A stretch of 64,000 bases of DNA. It comes from Anagrus nilaparvatae (taxonomy: Eukaryota > Arthropoda > Insecta > Hymenoptera > Mymaridae). The position numbers were made by a program, and so were the translations under genes. Below, one piece after another: positions 37,432-47,608 of this stretch (position 1 is its first letter; the number at the start of each line of letters is the position of its first letter). The notes beneath the pieces are model-generated. The model made no database searches, was not told the origin of the DNA, and saw only the letters and a list, made by a program, of their open reading frames with translations. The stretch is from the NCBI GenBank assembly GCA_022575985.1, contig JAKSXM010000007.1, forward strand, positions 36,706,501 through 36,770,500, read 5' to 3'.

Positions 37432-37995
37432 ATGGGAATTTTCATACATTACCCCGTGGAAAAAGAAATTAAAGTTCATTTGGTAGATACTGAGCTTGTG
37501 GATGAAGAATGTTGTGGAAGATGTGAAAAAGATAAAAAAAGAACTTTTTCAATGGGGGGTTATGGTGTATTTTACCCATTTAAATCTTATGAGGATCGAT
37601 TTTGTGAAAGTAAGACTGTGTATATATATACATCAGAAAGCATAGATGATGTGATGGGATTTGATGTTTTTTGTTTTAAATTACAAACTGATATGGAAGA
37701 AAGATATGTAAATCTGGAGATTGAAAGGAGAAATGAAGACGAACCGGAAAAAATTATTGTTCAAGATAGGAATGCTTATATTTTTAATGAAAAAATAAGA
37801 TATTATGGATTTACAGAATACGAATGGGATGAGAATATTAATAATCGCTTTGATATATCTAATATACAATATGATGAATTTTGCATTGAAATTTGTAAAG
37901 AAAAAATGGAATTAAGCCCTTATGAAAAAATAGACAAAGATTCTAGTGAAGATTCTAGTGAAGATTCTAACGAGAGCGACGAAGACATAAAATAA
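37432..37995 (+). CDS. Conserved acidic Maverick protein, left copy, unknown function
   Basis: 187 aa from ATG 37432, intact. It begins MGIFIHYPVEKEIKVHLVD, followed by a Cys pair (ECCGRCEKD), a beta-rich middle with YYGFTEYEWDE (residues ~125-135) and a strongly acidic tail of SSED repeats. The minus-strand gene at 51166-51849 is a paralogue: it shares the YP...VH start, the C..C cluster and FDEFTWTEKANN. The two sit near opposite ends of the element in opposite orientation. A TATA box and a likely 5' UTR intron precede it, and an AATAAA lies 25 nt after the stop. The acidic tail suggests binding to basic proteins or DNA-associated factors, but this is a guess. No named family is recognised. 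Confidence 0.7.
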   Translation: MGIFIHYPVEKEIKVHLVDTELVDEECCGRCEKDKKRTFSMGGYGVFYPFKSYEDRFCESKTVYIYTSESIDDVMGFDVFCFKLQTDMEERYVNLEIERRNEDEPEKIIVQDRNAYIFNEKIRYYGFTEYEWDENINNRFDISNIQYDEFCIEICKEKMELSPYEKIDKDSSEDSSEDSNESDEDIK

Positions 37996-37999
37996 TTTT

Positions 38000-38900
38000 G
38001 TAATTGTTTGAAAATGAAAAATAAAAACTTTTTTCAATACATTTTATACTTTTATTATTTAATTGACATAAATTATCGTTAATCTAAAAAATAAAAAAAC
38101 GGTTAAATGAATTTTTTGTTAAACGAGAGTTTATAAGAAAGATTTTTTTTTTTAAGTAGACGAGATCAGTTTCATATTAAAAAAATATGTAAGTGGGTAT
38201 AATATTAATTTTATAAAAGGATCGTTTGAGAGCATAGGTTAAAACAAATACTAGTTTTATGAATATGAGAGTATTTTATAATATTTTTGTTAGCAGTTGT
38301 GTATTTGTTTCATCAAGTGTTGACAATAATAAAAGTAATATTTTGTAGTTACTTGAAAAGAAAAACTTTTTTTGATCACATTTTATACTGTTATTATTTA
38401 ATTGTCATAAATTGTCTTTTATCCAATAAGCCAAAAAAAAGAAAGTTTATAAAATGGTTAGGGGTAACGGGGTGAAAGAATTTTTTGTTAAGTGGGTGTT
38501 TATAAAAAAAAGATTTTTTTAAGTAGACGAGATCAGTTTCATATTTAAAAAATATATATAAGTGTTTTTAATAAAAATGGTAAAATATTATTATTTTGTA
38601 TAAAAATTTTGTTTTAAGAGGGTGTCTTCTATAATATTTTTTAAATCAGAGTTTGAAGAGGGGCACATTTTAAATTTGTATTTTTTTTAAGTGGGTGTTT
38701 AAAAAATATATATAAGGGTTTTTAATAATAAAGGTATAAAAGGATTGTGTCTATTGTAAGTATAGGTCAAAAAAATTCGTTTTATGCATATGAGAGTATT
38801 TCATAATATTTTTTAAAATCAGAGTTTGAAGAGGGGGCGCATCTTAAATTTGTTTCGTCAAGTGATGTCAATCATAAAAGTATTATAGAGGGTGTGAGTT
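38000..38900 (+). repeat. Long imperfect direct repeats, intergenic
   Basis: A block with TTATTTAATTG.CATAAATT, GAATTTTTTGTTAA, AAGTAGACGAGATCAGTTTC and ATATGAGAGTATTT occurs near 38040-38290 and again at 38370-38640, with a third partial copy at 38690-38900. Unit length is about 330-345 bp. No coding region is supported. Confidence 0.7.
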
Positions 38901-39233
38901 GAAAAATTTTTTGAATGAATAGTTTGTTCTATAGTTATGTAAATGTTAAGTGCGTATGTGTAAAAGAATCGTTTGGAGGGTGTCTATTTATTTAAAGTGT
39001 CAAGCTATAAAATTATGATATAAAAAACGTATTTACTTTTTAAGGGATGGGCGTGTTGAAAATTTTTTCTTACTATTGCGATGTAAATATCTAATATATT
39101 TGAATATTTGAAAAGGGGATGCTACAACGGTCAGGGAGAGGGGTGGAGTTATCTTACGATTTCTCGAGTAAATATTTTAAATCGTATACAAATAAATTAA
39201 AAGGGTGTTAGTTTTATTTTGGTAACCGAGTAA

Positions 39234-39671
39234 ATGGCATCTCTTATGGATCTCGCGACGGTTTGTGAGAGTAAAAAACCAATGCCTTTAGACAAAACCG
39301 ATAAGGATGCGAATAAGACTGTTGAGTTGGTGTGTTTAGAAGAGGAGGAGGAGTGTGGTATTTGTTTGGAGAAATTGCAAGACGTGGCGACTTTGAGTTC
39401 TTGCGTGCATAAATTTTGTTTCGAGTGTATAAGACAGTGGATGTTGCGAAATAACGTTTGTCCATTTTGTAAAAAGGAATTTGAATCAATTACCCGCATG
39501 GTGGATGGTAAACCGGAAATCACATTATGCAAAAAAAAATTCCACTTTAACATTGAGATCATTAGATCAACTCCTTCGTTTATTAGAAGGAGAATAGATC
39601 GTGACGCATATTTAAGAACTACACGACGATATTTGAATTTGGACATCATTTCCGATTCGGATACGGATTAA
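39234..39671 (+). CDS. RING-finger E3 ubiquitin ligase-like protein
   Basis: 145 aa from ATG 39234, intact. A classic C3HC4 RING: Cys41, Cys44, Cys57, His59, Cys62, Cys65, Cys76, Cys79 (ECGICLEKL ... CVHKFCFECIRQW ... CPFCKKEF). Such domains recruit an E2 enzyme to ubiquitinate targets. Virus RING proteins of similar design modify host defence factors, but whether this one does is inference. The C-terminus is basic (FIRRRIDRDAYLRTTRRYL) and ends with an acidic SDSDTD. It precedes the polymerase gene by only 15 nt, with A-rich DNA between. The ORF is undamaged while its neighbour is riddled with breaks. A host-gene capture is possible. Confidence 0.85.
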   Translation: MASLMDLATVCESKKPMPLDKTDKDANKTVELVCLEEEEECGICLEKLQDVATLSSCVHKFCFECIRQWMLRNNVCPFCKKEFESITRMVDGKPEITLCKKKFHFNIEIIRSTPSFIRRRIDRDAYLRTTRRYLNLDIISDSDTD

Positions 39672-39686
39672 AAAATAAAAAAAAAA

Positions 39687-42600
39687 ATGATGGACGTCAA
39701 AGCAGAATTTTTAAAATCCGAAAAAGAGGTTGATCGTCTCGCGAGTGTAATAAACGATGAGGTTAGTTTCGATCGATTTGTTACATATTGCGACGAAGTT
39801 GTGAACCGGGTACAAAGATATTTTGAGAATGGATATCCACCAGTGGGCGTTAAATTTTCCTTAGAATCTTGGTGTAGAAACGCGATTCAAATTTACAAGT
39901 CGCTTTTCAAGTTACCCAATCACTTTTCCAAAATCGCATTCGTACGGCACTGGTTGCTAATCTAAGAAACTTTGACGTAGGTGGATTTTTTGACGGATCT
40001 AGAGATAAAGTGTGTGACTTTGTTAAGGGCGTTTTGAACGATTTGAAAAATATTAAAGTGAATGTGACTTTTTACGGTGATTTTGAATTGATGGAAAAGT
40101 TGGAAGAAAAACAATTTACAGTAAAGTACGATGAAATTTTTAGAACCACAAATTTGGTTAAGTGGTTTGATAAAGTGAAAGAGAAAATTTTATCATCTAT
40201 CGACGATTTTGAGGTACAGCAAGAAAGTGGTTGGGCCTTTAAAGAAGCCAAATTTTTTCGATCGATGTTGTGAAATATTCGCCTTTATCGATAGGCTCAT
40301 ATCTCGATGTGCCGGATTGGGTTTCAAGAACCGGAGGAGTTATTAACATACAGACTAACGAGAACGATTGTTTTGAACTGTGTCTTTTGGCAGCTTTAGA
40401 GATTCCTAACCGTCATCATCTCGAGAGACCGTGTTGTTACGCGAATCTCAAAGGAAAAATTTAAGATTTCAGGGGGATGTGTAATCCTATAAAATTGAAT
40501 GAAATCCCGATTTTCGAAAAAATTATGCGCGATAACGTTACCTCGAGAAGGGAATGATTCTTTAAAATTTACATCGCATAAAAAGAAAAAATAAAAGTAC
40601 CATTCGTTATTTATGCAGATTCAGAGGCAATTTTGAGTAAAGACATTAATGCTGATGAAACTACATTGAACGCATACAGACGTTATGATATTTACTCACT
40701 GGGCTACTACCTGAAATATAATTTTGACGATAGTTTATCGAGATACGAATTCAATCGTGGTCCGGATTGCGCTTCTTAGTTTGCGGATCAATTCAAAGAG
40801 ATTTCACAAGTAAACGAGGTAAGTTTTTTTATTTGAAAAAAAAAATAAAATAAAATTTTTTACAAGTGTTTTTTTTTATTTAGATAAGGATAAAACAAAG
40901 ATCAATGAACTTTGGACCTGAACAACGTGCGATTCACGATGCGGTAGATGCCACTTGTCACGTGTGTAAAATTCCATTTATACGAGGGGAGATACGATGT
41001 AGGGATCACGACCATTTAACAGGTGATACTGCTTTTATTGATTTTTTATACTTTATAGAATAATTTATTTTTTGCCTAGGTGTTTACCGTGGACCAGCCC
41101 ATATTGGGTGTAACTTACGTTACCAGGACAATTACGATATCCCAATTTTTATGCATAATTTAAGCAGGTATAAAATATTAATGTGATTCCCCACAACACA
41201 GAAAATTATATCTGTGTGAATAAAAAAGTTGCCAATACGGAAATTCGCTTTAATTTTATAGATTCGTTTAAATTTTTAAATTGTTCGCTTGAAAAATTAG
41301 CGTCTTTTTTCCCTATGAAAATAAATTTATTTTACGAAAACACTTTACCGATATTCGCAGTTTAATATGATTAATCGGAAGGCTATTTTCCCCTACGAGT
41401 TTATAGATTCGTGGGGTTCCTTGAACGTTGAAAAACATCCTTCGAAAGAATCCTTTTACGATACTCTTAACGAGAGAGACAATTCCGATGCAGACTACGA
41501 AAGAGCGGTTACGACTTTTGAATTTTTCGGGTGCAAAAATATAGGTGAATACTCGGATTTATATCTGAAATTGGACGTGTTACTTTTAGCGGACATTTTC
41601 GAAAGCTTCCAGGCTCGTATGCACCAATCGCATTCTCTCGATCCAGCCCATTTTTTAACCCTCCCTGGTTTTAGTTTTCAAGCAATGTTACGATTTTGTG
41701 ACGTCGAATTGAAGCTTTTAAATGATATAGAAATGGTTATTTTTATTCAAAACTCGTTGCGCGGTGGTCTTAGCTATTGCAGTAAAAGATACTCCAAGGC
41801 GAATAACCCATATATGGGATAGGAATTTGATGCGTCGAAACCCGAGAAGTATTTGTTTTATTGCAACGTGAACAACCTCTATGGATTTATTATGAAAGCT
41901 TTTCTGCCACTCGGTGACTTTGAATGGGTAGACCCAGAGGCGTTGATTTATTGAACGTCCCTGACGATAGTCCATTCGGTTACATGGCGGAAGCCGATTT
42001 TCACATACCAGAATCGTTGCACGATTATTTCAAAGATTTTCCGTTTTTACCAACGCGCGAAATCCTACCAAATGGAAAATTCCCAAAATTATTGACCACT
42101 CTCGAAGACAAGCACAGATATATTCTTCATTATAGAAACCTCAAGCAGGCTGTGAAGTATAACGTGGAACTAGTTAAAGTTCATAGATTTTTGAGGTTCA
42201 GGCAATCACAATGGCTAAAATCTTACATAGATTTGAATGCTATGCACCGTGCAGCAGCGACTAACGAATTCGATAAAAATCTTTACATGTTATTGAATAA
42301 CGTAAGTAAAAAAAATTTATTACAAAAAAAAAAAGCATTTAAAAAAAAATTATATTGTTTCAGGTGATTTTTGGAAAATTTCTTGAAAATCAATTAGCCA
42401 GAAGACGAATATTCTTAAAAACAGAGTGGGGAGGGCCTTACGGGATTGAAGCTTACCTTTCAAAACCGAATTTTCACAGGATAACAGTATTTTCACCTAA
42501 TCTCTAGGCGATAGAAATGAAACAATCCAATGTAACCATAAACAGACCGATTTACACTGGGGCGGCAATATTAGATTTGTCTAAAACTTTGATGTATGAA

Positions 42601-43096
42601 TTTTTTTATGGCTTTCAATGTGTATAAAATTGTAAAAAATCATTCCGAATTTTTTGACACTTTTAATTATCCCGAAAATAACGTTTATAAAATTGAAAGA
42701 AAAAATAACAAAATCTTGGGTTAATTTAAAGACGAGGCAAATGGATTTATAATAATCAAATTTGTTGCCCTACGTTCTAAGATGTACGCTTACCGTACTC
42801 GTGCAAAAATTGCAAAAATCTTGAAAGGAATTAAACGTAGCGTAGTATCGAATAAAATAACTTTTGAAGATAACGAATCTGCGTTATTCGATAAAAAAAT
42901 TTTTAATTGTACTCAAAATAATATTCGTTCAAAGTTACATCGTGTTTATTCTGTCAAAGAAAAAAAAGACACATTAAATCCTTATGATGAGAAAAGGTTC
43001 ATCCTTTCAGACGGTATAAATACATTATCTTGGGGACATTTTTCGCTAAAAAAATTAAAAAATATATACAACAGAATGGTTTATTCAATAAAATAA
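39687..43096 (+). pseudogene. polB: Maverick DNA polymerase B, inactivated
   Basis: Protein-primed family B polymerase of Mavericks/adintoviruses. In order: N-terminal region (39687-40273, one frameshift near 39960); GGVINIQTNENDCFELCLLAAL (40340-40410); exonuclease start VIYADSEA (about 40614); Cys/His module CRDHDHLTGVYRGPAH; HNLSRY; YLKLDVLLLADIFE (Exo III); polymerase motif A region YCNVNNLYG (about 41867), where the family has Asp in place of this Asn; motif B region KQAVKYNVELVKVHR...NNVIFGK; and C-terminal KGIKRSVVSNKITFE and INTLSWGH. The YTDTDS motif C segment is missing between about 42630 and 42650. Stops at 40462, 40779, 41821, 42506. Three GT-AG introns can be read: 40819-40883, 41023-41079, 42302-42363. 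It would replicate the element; this copy cannot. Confidence 0.9.
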
Positions 43097-43289
43097 AAAA
43101 AGATTATGTATAAAAAAATGTGAAATAGATTGGTTTATTCAATAAAAAATGCTTTTGTGTATAAAAAAAAGTTGTTTATTTATTTATCCAAGAATTGTAG
43201 CTCGAATCAAAGCCTAGCCATTTTACAAAAATTTTATTTTTATCAGTTTTTAAAACTTTTTCGATTAAATAATAATTTGGATATTATGT

Positions 43290-44290
43290 TTACAAAAGCT
43301 CCGCTTCGTAAAAGCTCCCAAGAATCCGTTCACCATTGTAGTCTTCCAGCGTGTAGGTTGTAGGAAAAGTAGGGTTAATTTTAACAATTCTGAAAAGCTC
43401 AGTTGACCAGTTGGGGGTGAAGCCCTTAGAAAAAACGTGTTTAAACTTGCTCACTCTCACTATTTCTTTAACTTTAAACTTTGGTTTTTTTCTCGGGGCT
43501 GCTTCGATGTTGTAAACGTGATTCAAAAGATTTCTTTCATCTTTTTTGGTCACGTTTTTCGGCTCCATATCAATCGTGCAATGGTACGAGGAAATGTATT
43601 CGTCGACCAATTTTTGTAAAACGCTAATGAACTCGTATTTTCCTGATAAACTGAAATGCTTCCATATTTTCGTCTTGAGAGTACGATTAAGACGTTCCAC
43701 GATACTAGCTTTCATTACCGAATGAGTGGCGTAAAGAACTATGTTGAATTTTTCCATTAGAGCTTTAAATTTTGCGTTGAAATACTCTTTTCCCTCATCG
43801 CAATGTAAAAAACAAGGCTTGTACGGAATCGACTGTAAAATTTTTTCCATCTTCTTTGTAACTTCGTCTCCAGTCTTAGACTTGAGAGCCTTCACCCACG
43901 CAAATTTTGAAAAGGTATTGATAACCACAAAGAGATATTTGAAACCCTTATTTTGCCGAGAAAATTTCCTCATGTCTATGAGATCCGATTGAAAAAGATC
44001 GTTTATCGATTTAACGATAACCCGTCTCCTCGGAAATTTCCTCCTAGCTTGAAAATGTAGCTCCTCGACTATTTTTTTACGAACGAAATTGTTCATTGTT
44101 TCAGTAGAGATAATACCGTTGCGAGTAGATTGCAAACTGATGCGATTATTAACGCTACCGAGGATATACACACGTCTGTTGTTTTTAGATATTTCAATTT
44201 TTGTTTACAAATTTGACAAGATTTAACGTGCACTTGACTCGTGGTGCAAATCAACTCGTGCTTACCGCAAATATCTGAAGAAAAACTCAT
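43290..44290 (-). pseudogene. Retroviral-type integrase (Maverick), triad intact, 5' end frameshifted
   Basis: The minus-strand frame 43290-44171 (293 codons) holds an rve-type integrase. Numbering from the GTG at 44171, the catalytic residues are Asp63 (FQSDLIDM), Asp125 (LHCDEGKEYFN) and Glu159 (ASIVERLNRTLK), all present. EELHFQARRKFPRR precedes the core and a basic beta-rich C-terminal domain (KFKVKEIVRVSKFKHVFSKG) follows. There is no ATG at the frame's beginning. A neighbouring frame starting at ATG 44290 gives a Cys/His-rich N-terminus (ICGKHELIC ... CQICKQ) and joins after one frameshift near 44180, so the real gene probably spans both. The enzyme inserts the element into host DNA. 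Apart from RING, it is the best-preserved conserved gene here. Confidence 0.85.
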
Positions 44291-44433
44291 TGTAAATGAA
44301 AGTTGTTGTGACGACGACGACCAAAACAACGAGCAATACGTAAACTTTTTTATATTTGCATTGACCGTTGTGTAACTGATTTTCAATCAGTAGCACGTTA
44401 AATTTTTCTTCTCCCGTCATCGTACTCCAAGGC

Positions 44434-44946
44434 TTATCGAAGGTCGACTGAGAGGGGAGCCGAGCTCATGCAATTTTTCATGTGAAAAACCTTCCTTAGA
44501 GCGCAGACGTTGTTTTTTTCTCGGTGATGCAAGCACGAGATACCATTTCTAACATCCTTAATTTTGTAAACGAGTCCGCAATTTTCGATATTTTGAACGT
44601 TTACGTCAAATTTTTCAAGAAATTTCATCTTTTCGTATCCTTTGACGTAAATTACGAAAATTTCGTTTCTCTTCAAGCTGTTTGCAATTTTTTTAAACGT
44701 CTCTCGATAAGGAACGAAACCGGAAAACCAATGTAACCCGTGGTGGTTGCGGTAAACCCAATCGTTATTTTTCAAATCGTCGTGGTTCCAATTGATTATC
44801 GGTGGGGGCTCAAAAACGTAGTGAACGACTCGCAACTCTTCCGTCACGAGAGCAAATTCTTTGACCGAGTATCGCCCGTTGATTCTGTAAAACTGTAAAT
44901 CCACAAAGGCGGCAATGGTTGCACTGAATTTATTTTTTTTTGACAA
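44434..44946 (-). CDS. Conserved Maverick protein with C-HH-C cluster, unknown
   Basis: An open minus frame of 170 codons between integrase and major capsid genes, overlapping the capsid 3' end by 17 nt. Typical features are AAFVDLQFYR near the start, YVFEPPPIINWN, NHHGLHWFSG, IYVKGYEKMKFLE, and a late CLHHREKNNVCALRKV cluster that could bind zinc. Similar proteins are, to my recollection, common in insect Mavericks, without an assigned function. The frame opens with TTG and has no early ATG; ACCATTGCCGCC just before the AAFVD segment looks like an ATG damaged by one extra T. So the gene may have lost its start. An exonuclease-like fold (AFVDLQ... with C-H-C ligands) is possible but unproven. 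Confidence 0.6.
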   Translation of the reverse strand: MSKKNKFSATIAAFVDLQFYRINGRYSVKEFALVTEELRVVHYVFEPPPIINWNHDDLKNNDWVYRNHHGLHWFSGFVPYRETFKKIANSLKRNEIFVIYVKGYEKMKFLEKFDVNVQNIENCGLVYKIKDVRNGISCLHHREKNNVCALRKVFHMKNCMSSAPLSVDLR

Positions 44947-46124
44947 TATTCGTTAGAGGATTGTAGACTATGGATTCCTCGCAAACGGCAAAGCAGTAAG
45001 CACTCGCGTTTTCCGAAGGTATGATTTCATGAAAGTCCGCCTCAATCCGTAAATCCATGGCACCTGATTTCAAAACGGGTTCCATAAACATGCAATTAAA
45101 CACAAAAATTGGATAATTTTTCAGAAAATTGTCAAAAGATATTGCGCTATCGTTTTCGTCTCTCCCGAGATAAAATTTTCGGAAATCCAAAAATGCTTTA
45201 TAGGCCTTAGAGCATTTCGAGTTTTCAAAATTGAAAGACTGGTTTTCGTAGGGCAACGACTGAGAATTTAAAAATATTTTCATATTTTTGAGTTTCAAAA
45301 TGAGTGTTGTCCTTTTTAAGATTGTTTGCTCTGTCGTTGGAAAAAGCGACGATTATGAAAATTGGACGATTCGCGAGGGAAAAATTATGCACTTGCCATT
45401 AAAGACTCGTTGCCCGAGGTAATTTTGAAAAAACAAATAATTTAAAAGCTCGAAATTGCATTTCGATTCTCCGGCCCTGTTCGATAATTTTTAAAAATTT
45501 CAATCTATGCGGGGGGCTCAATTCCACGTGAGGTATACTCAAATAGACGGTGATTAGTGTGACATTGACCACTTCGTTGTTGGTTTCGCTGAAGAAGCAA
45601 TTATCGTCCGTCGATGCCCTTTTCAAAACGATTTCCGGTTTTACAAAAGCAACGATTTTATTGTAATCCTGGCAGAAGGGATAAATTTCCTTGAGCGGGA
45701 TGCAATAGTCGAATTTTGCGTTGTTGGATAAAGTATTGTCCGAGGGAAACCATCCTACAGCACTAGCCGCTTTGCTCTCGCTTCCGCTCTTGCACAAAAG
45801 ATTTCTCAAATTAGCTATAAGACCAAGGTCTCTCACCTCATCTATACATTTTCCTCCAATTTCCAAACGCGCATATTCAAAAAAATAAAACGTCGAATTT
45901 TTCACAGATTTCACGGTACCGTTTGCGGTCGCGACGCTTACTTGTCCTTCTATATAAATGTAGCCCTCGGATAGGTGTAAAAATAAGTCGCTACACTGAA
46001 TGGGAATTCGTATCTCGTTTCCTTTTGAAAGTTCGGATGGGGAAAAAGGCTTGTAATGCCTATATGTGTACCCAACGATGCTTTTATCTTCCGTTGGTTG
46101 CTGCAAAATATTTAATATGTCCAT
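44930..46124 (-). pseudogene. Maverick major capsid protein (hexon-like), frameshifted
   Basis: Starts at ATG 46124 and is open to 45399 (241 aa): RHYKPFSPSELSKGNEIRIP, LSEGYIYIEGQVS, FFEYARLEIGGKCIDEVRDLG, WFPSD, CIPLKEIYPFCQDYNKIV and IPHVELSPPHRLKFLKIIE. This pattern is the double jelly-roll capsid protein of Mavericks (the F54H12.2-like family). After 45399 the frame is lost: an ANRPIFIIVAF segment is in another frame, and a second shift near 45300 leads into the C-terminal frame 44930-45298, ending AYCFAVCEESIVYNPLTNIV. Total span ~400 codons matches the family. At least two frameshifts, so no capsid can be made. It overlaps the small basic ORF upstream by 41 nt. Confidence 0.88.
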
Positions 46125-46320
46125 TTTTTCTAACCTTGTATATCAGTTTTTTCAGAAATTCGATATTTTTCGAGTTCAAGCCGCCTCCTTGTTTTTTATT
46201 CAACGATGCGAGATTTTTAAAAAAAGCTTTACGATCTCGCGAGTCTAATCCTCCTCCTTCACTCGCAAGGGTTGAAATCTTGGTTTTGAACAAGCGACCC
46301 GATTTATATATTTTTGGCAT
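46084..46320 (-). CDS. Small basic protein upstream of capsid, possible virion core protein
   Basis: 78 aa from ATG 46320, intact, on the same strand as the capsid genes. It lies between the penton-like gene (ends 46323) and the major capsid start (46124), overlapping the latter by 41 nt. It is rich in Lys/Arg and contains two copies of a glycine motif, EGGGLDSRDRK and QGGGLNSKN, about 25 residues apart. Adenain-type proteases cut at GG-containing sites, so these could be processing sites of a virion core or membrane-active protein comparable to small basic adenovirus proteins. That role is inference from position, charge and motif only; I do not recognise a named family. Confidence 0.55.
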   Translation of the reverse strand: MPKIYKSGRLFKTKISTLASEGGGLDSRDRKAFFKNLASLNKKQGGGLNSKNIEFLKKLIYKVRKNGHIKYFAATNGR

Positions 46321-46322
46321 GA

Positions 46323-47062
46323 TTATTTTTTGATTTTTCTAAGATGCAAACGTATATTTATGTGTTCCTTGCGAAAATCGATGAGCTTGCCCGCTTGGTC
46401 TCGTAAGCTCAAAACTATGGAACTTATTTCTCTCGTGGTTAACGGGAGATAAATGAGGTTGGTTGGCATTTCATTGACCTTATATTCCGGCGGTTCCAAA
46501 ATACAAACTTGATGCAATATTTAAGATTTTTGATCATTGTAATACGAGTTTTTTATAAGATCACAATGCAAATCGATCGTTTCAACAGAGAGTATTTTTA
46601 TCAACCCTTGACTAGAGCATCTCTTGAAGGGCTCGCACTTTTGTTTATCGCTGAATCCCAAAACTTGACCTATATTTTTAGGTTTCGTGAAATCTATAGG
46701 GTATCGAGAGATAATCTCCGTCCGAAAAGTTGAATTATTACCGGATAAAACAATAGCTTCCTCCCCCAATTCTTGTTTCGGTTTGGTTTCAGAGGGTTCT
46801 TGAGATGTTCGGGCCTGAGTGCTCTTTGTAAATATTTTTCAATATCAACAATTTCATAACTCCCTGTCTCCACTTGGACGATTTGGGGGTTTTTTCCAAC
46901 CGTGTAATGAAATGTTTTATTCTCGGGTGTAATATTGGCCACGCTGTTCCAGCCTTGAAAAGATAACAGGGCGATCTCGTGATCCTCGTCTAGGATTATC
47001 GATGGGAAGTAATCTGCCCTTAAAATTGAGTCGTTTCCTGAAAGCTCTAAAACGAAAGACAT
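46323..47062 (-). pseudogene. Maverick minor capsid (penton-like) protein, frameshifted
   Basis: ATG at 47062 (MSFVLELSGNDS). Conserved blocks: LRADYFPSIILDEDHEIALLSFQGWNSV, TGSYEIVDIEKYL, SRYPIDFTKPKNIGQVLGFSD, and in the last frame PTNLIYLPLTTREISSIVLSL with DFRKEHINIRLHL at the C-terminus. Order and motifs fit the single jelly-roll minor capsid/penton gene of Mavericks. Three frames are used (46694-47083, 46521-46769, 46323-46517), so at least two frameshifts have occurred, around 46760 and 46515. It would form pentons at the vertices of the particle. It lies directly upstream of the small basic ORF and the major capsid, in the usual capsid cluster. Confidence 0.8.
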
Positions 47063-47091
47063 TTTTTCAAGAATTTTATGCACAAAGGACC

Positions 47092-47491
47092 TCAGTTTGA
47101 CTGACCAAAATTTTTAAAGGAATCCTTTACGTACTTGATCTGGCAATTCGTCAAGTAATCAATCAACTCTTTAGGGGGCGAAATGTTACCAAAACTGTCA
47201 AAATATATATTTTTTTTGCCAATTTTCCAATATGCGGTCCAGTGTCGTCCAGGTTTAATATGGCCGCCACGTGATAGGCCAAATCGTGATCGAAGCAAGC
47301 TGAATCGAGTTTGTTTATCGGTTGAGAATTTGCGGCAACTCGAGCCTGAAATTTTGTCCCTGGGCCCTGATGCGAAAAAAAAAAATTTTTATCGATTTTT
47401 TTTAAATAAAAAAATGGTATATACCTACACAATAATTGTAAGAGGGTAAATGTATATCGTGCTTTAAACCACCCAAAAATCTGTTAAGCAT
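47092..47491 (-). pseudogene. Phospholipase A2 domain fused to truncated adenain-like protease
   Basis: Exon 1 starts at ATG 47491 and runs to 47429, ending LPSYNYC. A 62-nt intron (47367-47428, donor GTAGGT, acceptor GCATCAG) follows. Exon 2 starts GPGTKFQARV and carries NKLDSACFDHDLAY. The spliced NYC-GPGT and HD pair are the calcium loop and catalytic histidine/aspartate of PLA2 domains used by parvoviruses and Mavericks to breach membranes. After about 47240 the frame shifts into HWTAYWKIGKK...YFDSFG..PPKELIDYL, the His and Asp region of an adenain-like cysteine protease. This ends at a stop at 47092 before the expected Gln and catalytic Cys (CGHLC-type) segment. A deletion has joined two genes and removed the protease nucleophile. 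Confidence 0.78.
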
Positions 47492-47608
47492 CCAGTACCG
47501 ATAAAAGACTAAAGGTTTGGTGCGAAATACGCGACGTATAAATATAATATCTCGTCTACCTATAATAATCTACCTAAATATACCTATAATATCTCGTTGT
47601 TTGTAAAA

